Shown here: positions 32,942 to 40,812 of the stretch, one piece after another
Layout of the letters: each line of letters starts with the position of its first letter
How positions within the stretch are numbered: position 1 is the first letter of the stretch
Assembly (NCBI GenBank): GCA_963819715.1
Contig: CAWFXE010000002.1
Location: 558,001-622,000 of the forward strand
Direction of reading: 5' to 3'
DNA from: DASUPK01 sp963819715
Lineage (GTDB): Bacteria > Actinomycetota > Thermoleophilia > Solirubrobacterales > 70-9
DNA length: 64,000 nucleotides
Program-made: the position numbers and the translations under genes
The notes under the pieces: generated by a model
Databases searched by the model: none
What the model saw: the letters and a program-made list of their open reading frames with translations, nothing else
What the model was told of the DNA's origin: nothing

Positions 32942-33469
32942 ATGGAAGGAGGCGCTCGCCTGACGAGAAGATCCACATCTCCCTCAGCCTCCGAGGTCCT
33001 GGACCAGGCCTCGGTCTGGTCCCTCGGCAGCGGAATCCTGGTGCTGGCGCTCTTTCCGCTCGCACTGCCGGCGCTTGCGCTGATCGTGGTCGCGGCGATC
33101 CCGCTCGCGCTCATCGCCGGGGCAATCGGGCTGCTCGTCGCCGGCGTCGTCGTATCGGCTCGGTTCGCCCTCAGGTTGGGTGGTCGCGCCGGACGGACGG
33201 GTCACGGGCCGGTGACCCGCCAAGCAAGAGGATCTCGAGAGAGGACCGCCATCGGAACTCGAACCGGATCTCCTGGCCGGAGACCCATGCGGATTCCGAC
33301 TTACCCCACTCGACAAGGGGCAGAGCAGATCCGTGGCGTGCTCGGCATCGACCCGCTGTCACAGGACGGGATCGCTCGCTGGGGACGCCAAACGTTGGCG
33401 ATCTACGCCGGCGGTCTTGCGATGCCGCCAAACCTAACGACCAACACCGACCAAGGAGAACGCGAATGA
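32942..33469 (+). CDS. small membrane protein with two hydrophobic segments and unusual C-terminal half
   Basis: About 175 residues from ATG 32942, behind GGAAGG-like sequence. Two adjacent membrane segments (GILVLALFPLALPALALIVV; IPLALIAGAIGLLVAGVVV) make a hairpin. The C-terminal 85 residues (GSRERTAIGTRTGSPGRR onward) are low-complexity and basic and may reflect a frameshift after the second helix; similar proteins of ~80 residues are common. The stop overlaps the next gene by 4 nt (ATGA). Function unknown. Confidence 0.55.
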   Translation: MEGGARLTRRSTSPSASEVLDQASVWSLGSGILVLALFPLALPALALIVVAAIPLALIAGAIGLLVAGVVVSARFALRLGGRAGRTGHGPVTRQARGSRERTAIGTRTGSPGRRPMRIPTYPTRQGAEQIRGVLGIDPLSQDGIARWGRQTLAIYAGGLAMPPNLTTNTDQGERE

Positions 33470-33984
33470 CGACACCGACAGGTGTGACTCAGCGAGCCGC
33501 GACGCTCGCGGCCAGGCTGCTCAGGGTCCGCTGGTTCGTCCGTGCGCCAATCTGGCTGTTCCGCGCGCACCTCGGGTTTCTGATGGGGTCGCGTCTGCTG
33601 ATGCTCGAGCACATCGGCCGCAACAGCGGCGCCCGGCGCTACGTCGTACTTGAAGTAGTCGACCGGCCCGGCCCCGGCAAGTACATCGTGGCGTCCGGCT
33701 TTGGCGAACGAGCCCAGTGGTTCCGCAACATCCGCTCGAACCCGTCGGTCAGGGTTTACGTCGGCGGCCGCGGGCCGCGGGCCGCGACTGCCGAGGTGCT
33801 CGAACCAGTCGACTCCCGGGCCGCGCTTCATGCATATGCAAGCAAGCACCCGCGGGCCTGGCGAAGCCTGCGCCCGGTGTTCGAATCCACTCTGGGTGCC
33901 GACATTGACGAAGACGGCACCACCCTGCCGCTCGTCCGCCTCGACACAACCGCCAACAACGAACCCCGCGACCGCCTGCAGTAA
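33466..33984 (+). CDS. F420H2-dependent (Ddn-type) nitroreductase-family oxidoreductase
   Basis: A 172-residue protein of the deazaflavin-dependent nitroreductase family: MLEHIGRNSGARRYVVLEVV (beta barrel with F420 contact), then GKYIVASGFGERAQWFRNI and NPSVRVYVGGRGPRAATAEV. These enzymes use reduced F420 to reduce quinones or nitro compounds at the membrane. F420 use fits an actinobacterial host. It overlaps the upstream small membrane protein by 4 nt. It is in the island cargo next to the MFS pump, so a detoxification role is plausible. Confidence 0.9.
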   Translation: MTTPTGVTQRAATLAARLLRVRWFVRAPIWLFRAHLGFLMGSRLLMLEHIGRNSGARRYVVLEVVDRPGPGKYIVASGFGERAQWFRNIRSNPSVRVYVGGRGPRAATAEVLEPVDSRAALHAYASKHPRAWRSLRPVFESTLGADIDEDGTTLPLVRLDTTANNEPRDRLQ

Positions 33985-34402
33985 ACACACCTCCTACCGC
34001 TGCGGCGCACAAATCTCGCCGCACGGACGGACGCACCCGCAACGTACGGAACGCAGGGACGCGGCGCCTGCTTCCCCTGGGCGAGCGGCAGCCGTCCTGA
34101 TCCGAGACCACCTGGCTGCTGTGGACGACGAGCAGGCAGACGCCGACCAAGGTCCCGGACTCCTGCTTCCCCGAACGGCAGCGGCGCCTGCGGGCTCAGC
34201 GCGACCCACCCGCAGTGCTCCAACCACGCGAAGGGAGGCGCGAGCATTCACGTGTTGCTCATGCCTCCTGGGCATGGAAAGCGGCACTCCGTCAGAACCG
34301 ATTAGGTCCGCGAAGACTTCGGTTGACACGCTGCCGATTCACTGACAGAGTCGCCAGTGTCGCGGGCGCTCGCCTGCCTACAGTCTGTGGGAGGGACCGA
34401 AG
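33985..34402. other. 418-nt intergenic region with repeat copies
   Basis: No gene seen on either strand. It contains a GCATGGAAAGC repeat-family half-copy at about 34272 and a CACGCGAAGGGAGGCGCGAG segment (34225-34244) that resembles one in the origin-like region (29476-29495). The end carries the presumed promoter and a GGGAGGG-type ribosome site (34391 area) of the next gene. Confidence 0.4.
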
Positions 34403-35161
34403 ATGAGTCGCAGAGTCGCTTTGGTTTTGGGTGCTTCGGTTGTTGCCGCGTTCATGCTCGTTGGTCCCAGCGTTGCTTCCGCGGCAACGACCATCGGGCA
34501 GACGGGCCTGGACACCGGCGGCTGCACCAACAGGGTCTTCGTACAGCATGATCTGACCAGTGGGCCAAGCTACTCACCGAGCTCCTCTGGCGTGATCACA
34601 TCGTGGAGCGCTCAGGCGAACGGCGCCATGGGCCAGACCCTCCAGCTCCTGGTGCTCAGCCATAGCGGTTCATTGGACTACACGATCCTCCACAGGGACT
34701 CGGTCCGCACGCTGTCGAACCTGAATGCCATCAACACCTTCGCGGGCCTGCGCTTGCCGATCGAGGCCGGCCAGCTCATCGCGGTCTACGACCCACCGGG
34801 GAGCACGGCTGGCTGCGAGGCGACTACGAACGCGAGCTCGGGCGACCAGGTCGCCTTCAGCAACCTTGGGGACCCGGGCGACAACGTGCTCGCTGAGTAC
34901 AACGGATTCGACTCTCCGTGGCGGGTCAATGCCCAGGCTGTCGTCGAACCCGATGCCGACCACGACGGCTTCGGTGACGAGACCCAGGATCAATGCCCCA
35001 CCAATGCGGCAACCCAGAGTTCCTGTCCTGTCACACCGGTCACACCGGTCACACCGGTCACGAAGAAGAAGAAGAAGAAGAAGAAGAAGTGCAAGAAGCA
35101 CAAGAAGCACAAGAGCGGTGCCGTGATCGCCAAGAAGTGCAAGAAGAAGCACCACCGCTAG
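34403..35161 (+). CDS. secreted protein with thrombospondin-3-like calcium motif and poly-Lys C-terminal tail
   Basis: A 252-residue protein with signal peptide (VALVLGASVVAAFMLVGPSV, cleaved near ASA). A beta-rich domain of ~165 residues is followed by EPDADHDGFGDETQDQCP, a thrombospondin-type-3-like calcium-binding repeat, then the linker VTPVTPVTPVT, encoded by tandem 9-nt repeats, and a tail of lysine with Cys and His (KKKCKKHKKHK; KKCKKKHHR). This is the third and most regular of the Lys-rich-tailed secreted proteins in the window. Function unknown; wall or matrix attachment is plausible (inference). Confidence 0.78.
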   Translation: MSRRVALVLGASVVAAFMLVGPSVASAATTIGQTGLDTGGCTNRVFVQHDLTSGPSYSPSSSGVITSWSAQANGAMGQTLQLLVLSHSGSLDYTILHRDSVRTLSNLNAINTFAGLRLPIEAGQLIAVYDPPGSTAGCEATTNASSGDQVAFSNLGDPGDNVLAEYNGFDSPWRVNAQAVVEPDADHDGFGDETQDQCPTNAATQSSCPVTPVTPVTPVTKKKKKKKKKCKKHKKHKSGAVIAKKCKKKHHR

Positions 35162-35216
35162 GGCGTGCCGCCAACAACAGGTCCTCGCGGTCCCTGGCGG
35201 GTGTGATCCGTGACCG

Positions 35217-35239
35217 CCGCTTTGGACGAGAAGCGGTGG
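35217..35239 (+). repeat. dispersed repeat, type B (GCTTTGGACGAGAAGC)
   Basis: CCGCTTTGGACGAGAAGCGG forms a short hairpin (CCGCTT/AAGCGG). Near-identical cores occur at 39778-39795, 40266-40277 and, inverted, 40424-40436. All are intergenic and within the island. Confidence 0.6.
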
Positions 35240-35276
35240 TCTTGGATCGCACTTGCAGGTCTAGAGCGTGCCGCGC

Positions 35277-36014
35277 TCAGGCGGCTTTTGCGCCGGATTT
35301 CGTGGACACGACGGCTAGTTCTCGAGCTTCGCGGGCTTTCTGAAGGGCTAATGCGTTCCCCATACCGCCCTTTCGTTTCTTGGACAGGAAGCTGATGGCC
35401 CAGGAGGGCAGTTCGAAGACCGCGCCGGCCGTTCCGTCAAAGGACAGGTCCTCGATCAGCTCAGCGGCCGGGTTGTTCTTGAGCTTGGTGATGATGCGGC
35501 GCTGGTGGGTGTGGACCGTTGCCGTGTCGTCTTCATCAGAGAACGTGATGACCGTCTCCCTCTCGGGGGCAGTCAGGCTCATGCGGTTCCTTTCGTGGTG
35601 GTCCAGAGGCCGAACGCGAACGCTGGCGCGGTTAGGTCTGTCATGGCGCTTGCGTTCCGTTCGGCGCTTGGAGGGTTCGCCCCTCGCCGCTCGCAACTGC
35701 TTGCGGTGGGCCTCGGCCATGTTTTCCACGCCGACAGAAAGCAGCCCGTCCAGGGCTTGCGTCGGCGTGTGCTCGGAGCCGGTCAGGCGGTCGAGAAAGT
35801 CGCGTTGATTCTCGCCGGGGACAAAGGGCACCCCGCGCTCCTGGTCGTGCAAGGCGTTGTTGACCGCGAAGAGGCCGTAGAGACTCGGGTGGTCGTTGCC
35901 GAGTCCGTCGATGTGCTCGGCGTCAGCGACCAGAGAGAGCATCCGCATTTGACGGGCAAGGCTCTGCTTGAAGTTGGAGTCCGGGCAACGCCGGCCAAGG
36001 ACAAAGGGCTTCAC
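35277..36014 (-). CDS. phage/element-type hypothetical protein
   Basis: A 245-residue frame starting GTG 36014 behind AAAGGA. The C-terminal 101 residues could be a separate protein starting at ATG 35582, which has its own AAAGGAA site: MSLTAPERETVITFSDEDDT, then VHTHQRRIITKLKNNPAAEL, the style of small actinophage and element proteins that open with ERET and an S/DD pattern. The first half (LVADAEHIDGLGNDHPSLYG) is not recognised. It lies in the island cargo. One gene or two cannot be decided from sequence alone. Confidence 0.55.
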   Translation of the reverse strand: MKPFVLGRRCPDSNFKQSLARQMRMLSLVADAEHIDGLGNDHPSLYGLFAVNNALHDQERGVPFVPGENQRDFLDRLTGSEHTPTQALDGLLSVGVENMAEAHRKQLRAARGEPSKRRTERKRHDRPNRASVRVRPLDHHERNRMSLTAPERETVITFSDEDDTATVHTHQRRIITKLKNNPAAELIEDLSFDGTAGAVFELPSWAISFLSKKRKGGMGNALALQKAREARELAVVSTKSGAKAA

Positions 36015-36185
36015 GGGGGCGGGTCCTTTCGCACGTTTGCGCTGGTTGAAAAATCCGGGGTAGGGTCAGGGGCAGTCGGCCCGCAAGAGGGCTAGTCCCG
36101 CGCCGCGATCAGCTCCTAGGCGCGTGACAACGGCCCGGAGCAAACGCCAGCTAGTCGCCGTCGAAGGCTTGCGGATAGGCGGCGG

Positions 36186-36243
36186 CGCTACTGCTTCGCA
36201 TGGAAAGCGCAACCTTGCCGCGGGATACTGCGCGGGCGATGTC
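36186..36243 (+). promoter_or_regulatory. repeat type A plus promoter-like leader of the first SnoaL-type cassette
   Basis: CTGCTTCGCATGGAAAGC is followed by GCGGGATACTG and the ATG at 36239. The same architecture, GCATGGAAAGC then GCGGGATACTG then CGATGTC, precedes the gene at 39847. GATACT matches a -10 element at leaderless distance from the start. The region acts as a conserved cassette leader (inference). Confidence 0.5.
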
Positions 36244-36478
36244 GCAGGAGAACATCTGGCACCTCAACATCAGCTACATCGGCACCGGTGAGGACGGAGA
36301 ACGCGCCAACGACATCATCGTTACGGCGCGCAAGCGAGGGAAGCCGGTCCACGGTGAAGGCCCTTGGTGGAACATTGCTTACGAGAACGTCGAGACCCGC
36401 GAAGCCGCGGTGAGCGCCCTCAGCATTGATCTGGACCAGATCGACCCCGGCTGGCGCGACGTACTCCAGGTCAGATAG
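36239..36478 (+). CDS. small hypothetical protein
   Basis: 79 residues from ATG 36239 (MSQENIWHLNISYIGTGEDG). It opens with the MSQEN start typical of neighbouring SnoaL-like genes but lacks their fold signatures. A middle GEGPWWNIAYENVETREAAV and acidic C-terminus suggest a compact alpha/beta domain. It shares the conserved leader with the gene at 39847 and lies 3 nt before the next gene, so the two are an operon. No family recognised. Confidence 0.65.
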   Translation: MSQENIWHLNISYIGTGEDGERANDIIVTARKRGKPVHGEGPWWNIAYENVETREAAVSALSIDLDQIDPGWRDVLQVR

Positions 36479-36481
36479 GCG

Positions 36482-36880
36482 ATGTCGGAGGAGAACGTGG
36501 AGATCGTCCGGAATCGGTACGCCCGCTACAACGCGGGTGAGCGAAGACCGGACCTTGGGTTCTGGCACGAGGACGCCGAATACCACGCCGCTCGGGAGGA
36601 CCCCGACTCCGCAATCCATCGTGGGATCGAAGCGATCAGGCGTCAGTTCGAACGCTGGCAGGAGGCGTACCCCGATCTCAAGGTGGAGCCGCTGGAGGCC
36701 AAAGGCAAGGGGGACCGAGTGTTCCTCTGGGTCCGCTTTGCCGGTCATGGAGCGACAAGCGGGGTCCCGATGGAAATGGAGTTGGCCCACGTCTACACGA
36801 TGCGTGATGGCAAGGCCGCCGGCCTGGTCGAGTACATGGACCGCAAGGAAGCCCTCGAAGCCGCCGGGCTGTCGGAGTAG
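36482..36880 (+). CDS. SnoaL-like (NTF2-fold) protein
   Basis: A 132-residue NTF2-like protein. The helical start MSEENVEIVRNRYARYNAGE, the FWHEDAEYHA strand, GIEAIRRQFERWQEAYPDLKV and the final strands (GVPMEMELAHVYTMRDGKAA) match SnoaL-like polyketide cyclase/limonene-epoxide-hydrolase folds. The C-terminus KEALEAAGLSE is nearly identical to the paralogue at 39847; the last 33 coding nucleotides are the same. The family serves many enzymatic or binding roles and this one cannot be specified. Confidence 0.88.
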   Translation: MSEENVEIVRNRYARYNAGERRPDLGFWHEDAEYHAAREDPDSAIHRGIEAIRRQFERWQEAYPDLKVEPLEAKGKGDRVFLWVRFAGHGATSGVPMEMELAHVYTMRDGKAAGLVEYMDRKEALEAAGLSE

Positions 36881-37039
36881 AGGCTCAGCGAGAGAGGCGT
36901 CTGTCCCCGCGCTAGGCGGAACGCGAGAACTTAGCCCCCCTCGCTCAACCCCTACGGGCGGGGTCTGCCTCCTCAAACTGCCTATCTAGCCGACGAAATT
37001 CGGCTCAGAATCGAGGCTAGGCGGCTTGCCCGGACGGAG

Positions 37040-37855
37040 CTACTTCTTCTTGTGCTTGTGGCCCTTCTTGCACTTCTTGTGTTTCTTGTGCTTCTTCGCG
37101 GCAGCGGCTCTCTTGTGCTTCTTCTTGTGCTTCTTGCACTTGTGGTGCTGGGCCCCGGTAGCGGGATTTGGGGTTCCATTGCCCGGGTTCTGGGTCGGGG
37201 CGTCGGCGATGGTGAGCCTGAAGCCACCCACCTCGCTGGCGAGGACGTTGCTCCATGGCGAAAGGCCGTTTGCGTCGCTGTTGAAGCGCTCGACGAAGTT
37301 GCCACTCGGGTCAGCCGAGTTGGCCCTGTTGACCAGAACGCCGTCGCCGGTGGTGTCGCTCGCGAATGCTCCGGCCGGATTGGAGAATCGAATGATCAGC
37401 CCACCCCCGGGGAAGTTGAATGGAAGCTGCACTGGGAAGGCGAGCTCGTAATCACCGGTGGTGGTGTTGCCTCTCGGGTTCTGGGGAACCTCGCTGCTGG
37501 TGACCAGGGTGCTGAACCCGGCCGCGGTTTGCACGTCACCACCGTTCACGGTGGTGGCAGCCATGTCGATCTGGAGCTGGATGTTGACGTCGTTCTGCAG
37601 GCTGAGATCGAACGCGAGCTTGTCACCTGGCTTCAGGCTGAAGGCGAGGATGTTCTTGTAGACGAAGCCCGCGTACGGCGGCCAGGTCGTCACCGCGCCG
37701 AACGGGAAGAAGTTGCCCGAGCCCGGCTCGGGACTGGCGGGGTTGATCGTGATCGTCGAGGCCTGAGCCGAGCCGACGAGGCCTGCGAGAAGCGCCACTG
37801 TTCCCAGCAGAGCCACTCCGAATCTCCGTCCCCTATGGCTACGGCTTCTCGGCAT
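37040..37855 (-). CDS. secreted protein with Lys/His/Cys-rich C-terminal tail
   Basis: A 271-residue protein with signal peptide (FGVALLGTVALLAGLVGSA, then QASTITINPA). The ~200-residue body is beta-rich (LKPGDKLAFDLSLQNDVNIQ; GGGLIIRFSNPAGAFASDTT) and looks like a carbohydrate-binding or extracellular jelly-roll domain, but no family is recognised. The last 40 residues are almost entirely K, H and a few C (KCKKHKKKHKR; KKHKKCKKGHKHKKK). It belongs with the proteins at 893, 11586 and 34403 that carry similar tracts. Confidence 0.75.
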   Translation of the reverse strand: MPRSRSHRGRRFGVALLGTVALLAGLVGSAQASTITINPASPEPGSGNFFPFGAVTTWPPYAGFVYKNILAFSLKPGDKLAFDLSLQNDVNIQLQIDMAATTVNGGDVQTAAGFSTLVTSSEVPQNPRGNTTTGDYELAFPVQLPFNFPGGGLIIRFSNPAGAFASDTTGDGVLVNRANSADPSGNFVERFNSDANGLSPWSNVLASEVGGFRLTIADAPTQNPGNGTPNPATGAQHHKCKKHKKKHKRAAAAKKHKKHKKCKKGHKHKKK

Positions 37856-37964
37856 CTCGTCCTGATCTGAGTCTATGCCTCCGACTGTCGTTTGACCAGA
37901 CCCTTCCCTGTCATCTAGTACGGAGAGGCCCCACCGCAGGGCTTCTTCGCGTTAGGGTCGCGCC

Positions 37965-38570
37965 GTGCGATGGGCACCGATTCTGATCCTCGGAACGCTC
38001 CTGACCGGCCTAATCGCGGTCCGGAGCATCGGCGCGGCCGCACCCGTCGCCACCGGCGCAACGCAGTGCGGTGAGGAGCGGTGGGCGGTGAAGACGCTCT
38101 CCGACAAGCGCGAGCGCCTGGTCAAGTTCAAGCCGAAGAAGACCTCGATCGGCCGGCTCCGCAAGAAACCCCATCCTGATGTCGGCCCCAACACCAAGCG
38201 GATCAAGGGAGTCGAGACCACGACCTGGAGGGTGAAGGCCCAACTGATCGAGATGAAGTTGGAGGACGATCACGACATCCACCTGGTGGTCTCCGTTCCC
38301 GGCAGGCCGTCGAAGACGATGATCACCGAGTTCCCCGATACGACCTGCAACGGCGCGTCGGGCTCTCCCAAGAAGGCGGCGATGGCCAAGAGTCGGGCGA
38401 AGTTGATGGCGGCCTGCGGTCAGCCCACCTCCAGCCACTTCACGCGGTTGAGCGGCTATGCGAGGTTGACTGGAGTCGGTTTCTTCGACATTCCCCACGG
38501 TCAGACCGGCGTGGCCCCGAACGCGATCGAGCTGCATCCGGTGTTGAGGTTCTCCGCAGCGGACTGCTAG
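37965..38570 (+). CDS. secreted conserved hypothetical protein
   Basis: A 201-residue protein with N-terminal hydrophobic export signal (APILILGTLLTGLIAV). Mature part: CGEERWAVKTLSD, then VETTTWRVKAQLIEMKLEDD, DIHLVVSVPGRPSKTMITEF and the characteristic ending GVGFFDIPHGQTGVAPNAIE with LHPVLRF. This is a widespread family of secreted bacterial proteins of unknown function, often fused or adjacent to extracellular nucleases or PLC-type enzymes. Two Cys may form a disulfide. Located in the island cargo. Confidence 0.82.
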   Translation: MRWAPILILGTLLTGLIAVRSIGAAAPVATGATQCGEERWAVKTLSDKRERLVKFKPKKTSIGRLRKKPHPDVGPNTKRIKGVETTTWRVKAQLIEMKLEDDHDIHLVVSVPGRPSKTMITEFPDTTCNGASGSPKKAAMAKSRAKLMAACGQPTSSHFTRLSGYARLTGVGFFDIPHGQTGVAPNAIELHPVLRFSAADC

Positions 38571-38574
38571 CGAC

Positions 38575-38600
38575 TACCGCTTTGCATGGAAAGCAGCAGT
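38575..38600 (+). repeat. dispersed repeat, type A (GCTTTGCATGGAAAGC)
   Basis: GCTTTGCATGGAAAGC is a hairpin (GCTTT/AAAGC) followed by AGCAGTCCG. A matching copy, including flanking bases, lies at 39803-39828 and related half-copies at 34272 and 36190. Intergenic, between two convergent genes. Confidence 0.6.
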
Positions 38601-38618
38601 CCGCTGCAGGTACGCGAG

Positions 38619-39269
38619 TTACTGATCGACCATCCGGCCGAACAACAGGTCATAAAGCGGCACATAGAGGTCAAGGGGTACCGCTTCCGGATCAACCATG
38701 TGCTGGACGAACAGCCCCACATCGAGCGCGATCATCGCCGTGCCGATCTGCTCGGGCGGAAGAGGCGGGGTGCCCCCGCTCGCCTTGAACACCTCCGTGG
38801 TCTGCTCGGCCATCAGCGCGCGGTTGCCGCTCCAGAAGGTCGCTGCCAGCTTCCGGAATTCGTCGTCTCGCGCGGCCTGCGTCAGGCATTCCAGCCAAAG
38901 GCGAAACAGCCAGTCCCCCTGGTCCTCCTCGTACATCTCGCGCATCCGCTCGATCCCCCACCGAAGGCGCTCGCGAGGTGTCCCGGGCTGCTCCTGCGCC
39001 TCCTGTGCCATCTGCGCATATCGGTGATAGACGCGGTCCTGGAGCAGCTCCACGAAGAGTTCGTCCTTGCTCTTGAAGTTGGAGTAGAAGGCACCTCGTG
39101 TGTAGCCCGCCTCGGCTGCGATTTCCTCGACGCTTGAACCCTGAAATCCTCGCCGAAGAAAAACGCGCTCACCGGCGTCGAGCAGCTGGCGCCGTGTCTG
39201 CGCCTGCTTCTCCTTGCGAGTGAGGCGCTTCGGAGGCTTCGGCTTCGGCGTCTTCTTGCGGGCCGGCAT
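38619..39269 (-). CDS. TetR-family transcriptional regulator
   Basis: A 216-residue protein with a basic N-terminal extension (MPARKKTPKPKPPKRLTRKE) before the HTH: LLDAGERVFLRRGFQGSSVE and IAAEAGYTRGAFYSNFKSKD. The rest is a helical effector domain with conserved WLECLTQAARDDEFRK. Its ATG overlaps the upstream membrane-protein stop as TGATG, so it lies in a two-gene operon. It likely senses a small molecule and controls that operon. Confidence 0.9.
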   Translation of the reverse strand: MPARKKTPKPKPPKRLTRKEKQAQTRRQLLDAGERVFLRRGFQGSSVEEIAAEAGYTRGAFYSNFKSKDELFVELLQDRVYHRYAQMAQEAQEQPGTPRERLRWGIERMREMYEEDQGDWLFRLWLECLTQAARDDEFRKLAATFWSGNRALMAEQTTEVFKASGGTPPLPPEQIGTAMIALDVGLFVQHMVDPEAVPLDLYVPLYDLLFGRMVDQ

Positions 39270-39715
39270 CAGAACGCTGGCTGGCTCGGCAGCGGATCCC
39301 CGGCGAAGAAGAAGAACCAGATGTCGAACGCGATGATCGCGAGCACCCCGACGACGATGAAGACCCGCTCGATCGGGTCAATCTGCCGATCCTCGTGAGT
39401 CGGAGCGTCATTGAAGCTGCGGTTCCAGGAGCTCCGCCTCACCCGGGCACGTTCTTCCCCTGGGTTGATCGTTCGTCCCCGGATCAAGGAGCCGATGAGA
39501 AGAGCGAGCCAGTAGGAGACGATGATCCCGGTCGCGATGAAGATCGCCAAGGACGGGGTCAGGTCCTTTTTCGTGCCGGCAAGCTTCGATGCGGCCCAGA
39601 CCCACACCAACGGGATACCGGCTGCCACCGCAATTGCAACGGCGGTGCCCCAGAGTGAGCCGAGGCCGCTAACGAGTTGCCTGAACCGTCGATGAACCCG
39701 TCTCTGAGCCTCCAT
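39269..39715 (-). CDS. integral membrane protein, three helices
   Basis: About 148 residues from ATG 39715 (MEAQRRVHRRFRQL). Hydrophobic segments: GTAVAIAVAAGIPLVWVWAA, LAIFIATGIIVSYWLALLIG and VFIVVGVLAIIAFDIWFFFF. No known family is recognised. It is coupled to the following TetR gene (TGATG). The promoter region upstream carries two short inverted repeats, a likely TetR operator. Confidence 0.75.
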   Translation of the reverse strand: MEAQRRVHRRFRQLVSGLGSLWGTAVAIAVAAGIPLVWVWAASKLAGTKKDLTPSLAIFIATGIIVSYWLALLIGSLIRGRTINPGEERARVRRSSWNRSFNDAPTHEDRQIDPIERVFIVVGVLAIIAFDIWFFFFAGDPLPSQPAF

Positions 39716-39718
39716 TTC

Positions 39719-39752
39719 ACATACAGTAGCGTATGCAAATACGAGAATGTAT
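39719..39752 (-). promoter_or_regulatory. candidate TetR operator
   Basis: CATAC/GTATG (39720-39724 and 39731-39735, 6 nt apart) and ATAC/GTAT (39739-39742 and 39749-39752, 6 nt apart) are two similar short inverted repeats just upstream of the membrane protein/TetR operon. The AT-rich context stands out from the GC-rich surroundings. Binding by the TetR protein at 38619 is inferred. Confidence 0.45.
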
Positions 39753-39775
39753 CTAGATGTGCAGTGCCGCAAGAT

Positions 39776-39840
39776 GCTGCTTTGGACGAGAAGCGACTAC
39801 CCGCTTTGCATGGAAAGCAGCAGTCCGAGCGGGATACTGA
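39776..39840 (+). repeat. adjacent type B and type A dispersed repeats with cassette leader
   Basis: TGCTTTGGACGAGAAGCGAC (type B) directly precedes a type A copy GCTTTGCATGGAAAGC, and this is followed by GCGGGATACTG ahead of the SnoaL-like gene at 39847. This is the only place where both types occur in tandem. Confidence 0.6.
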
Positions 39841-39846
39841 GCTGCG

Positions 39847-40263
39847 ATGTCAGAGCAGAACGTGGAGGTCGTGCGGCAGATGTTCGAAGCCTTCCAGGAG
39901 GGCTTGGCGCGCGGCAACCCCGGTGCCGCGTTCGATTCCGGGACGCTCGCAGCAGACGCCGAATGGCAGACCTCTGACCGGATGGGGGCGGAGGTGTTTC
40001 GGGGCCGTGAAGGGTTCATGGAGTTCATGCGCAGATGGACTGAGGACTTCGAAGGCTGGGGGATTCAGCTCGAACAGGTGATCGACGCCGGCGATGACCG
40101 GGTGGTGGGCCTGTTGCATCAGTCGGCGACAGGAAAGGGAAGCGGCGTACCAGTCGCACTGAACCTCGCCATCGTCTACGAGCTGGATGCGGGGCGCGTG
40201 ATTCGAATGTGCAACTACATGAACCAGGCCGAAGCCCTCGAAGCCGCCGGGCTGTCGGAGTAG
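39847..40263 (+). CDS. SnoaL-like (NTF2-fold) protein
   Basis: A 138-residue NTF2-like protein: MSEQNVEVVRQMFEAFQEGL, DAEWQTSDRMGAEVFRGREG, FEGWGIQLEQVIDAGDDRVV and NLAIVYELDAGRVIRMCNYM. It is paralogous to the protein at 36482, and its last 33 coding nucleotides are identical to that gene's end. It is preceded by the tandem repeat A/B and the GGATACTG leader. Ligand or enzymatic role is unknown. Confidence 0.88.
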   Translation: MSEQNVEVVRQMFEAFQEGLARGNPGAAFDSGTLAADAEWQTSDRMGAEVFRGREGFMEFMRRWTEDFEGWGIQLEQVIDAGDDRVVGLLHQSATGKGSGVPVALNLAIVYELDAGRVIRMCNYMNQAEALEAAGLSE

Positions 40264-40812
40264 CTGCTTTGGACGAGCCGGGGCAGCGGAGCATCCGCAG
40301 TAGCTGAGTGCTGCCTTGCGCGACGAAGGGGCGTGAGCTGCGATCGCCTGAGACGCTCGTTTGGTCTTGGCGACACGCGGTTGGGGCAGCAGGCGGTGAG
40401 GGCTCAGAGACTTCTCCTACTCGTCCAAAGCAGTAGCCCGCCCGGCCATCGCTGCAGCTTGGAAGCAACTTGCCGGCCTTGTCGAGCCGAGCTTGACTTA
40501 GACAGGGGCTCGACTAGGGGCGGGTTTCTACGGTTGACCACCCTCCTCTCGGAATGCAAGGATCGATCAACGTCCCATGATCCTCGTCCAGCGCCGGATC
40601 GCGAGAGGCGTGTCAAGGGGACTACGAAGGGAGATTGTTGAAGTGCCTCAAACTCAGTCTTGCCGCTCTGGTTATCGTCGTCGTCAGAGCTCCCTCGCCA
40701 GCGCTCAGACTTTGCAGACAACGGTATGTACGGGATGAGCATGCCTAAGTCCGTGCGAGTGCCACCCGGAGCAGGCCGCTTTGCAACTCCGCGACGAGGG
40801 AGATGGCCCAAG
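40264..40812. other. 549-nt intergenic region with type B repeats
   Basis: No convincing gene. A type B repeat starts just after the SnoaL stop (40263-40278) and an inverted copy lies at 40421-40436, so the two could pair into a long hairpin across ~140 nt. The remainder presumably holds the promoter of the gene at 40813. Confidence 0.45.

Noticed and set aside
33994..34329. 111-residue minus-strand frame after the F420-type gene
   Set aside because: Arg/Ala/Ser-rich with no family motif, and in a repeat-bearing intergenic region.
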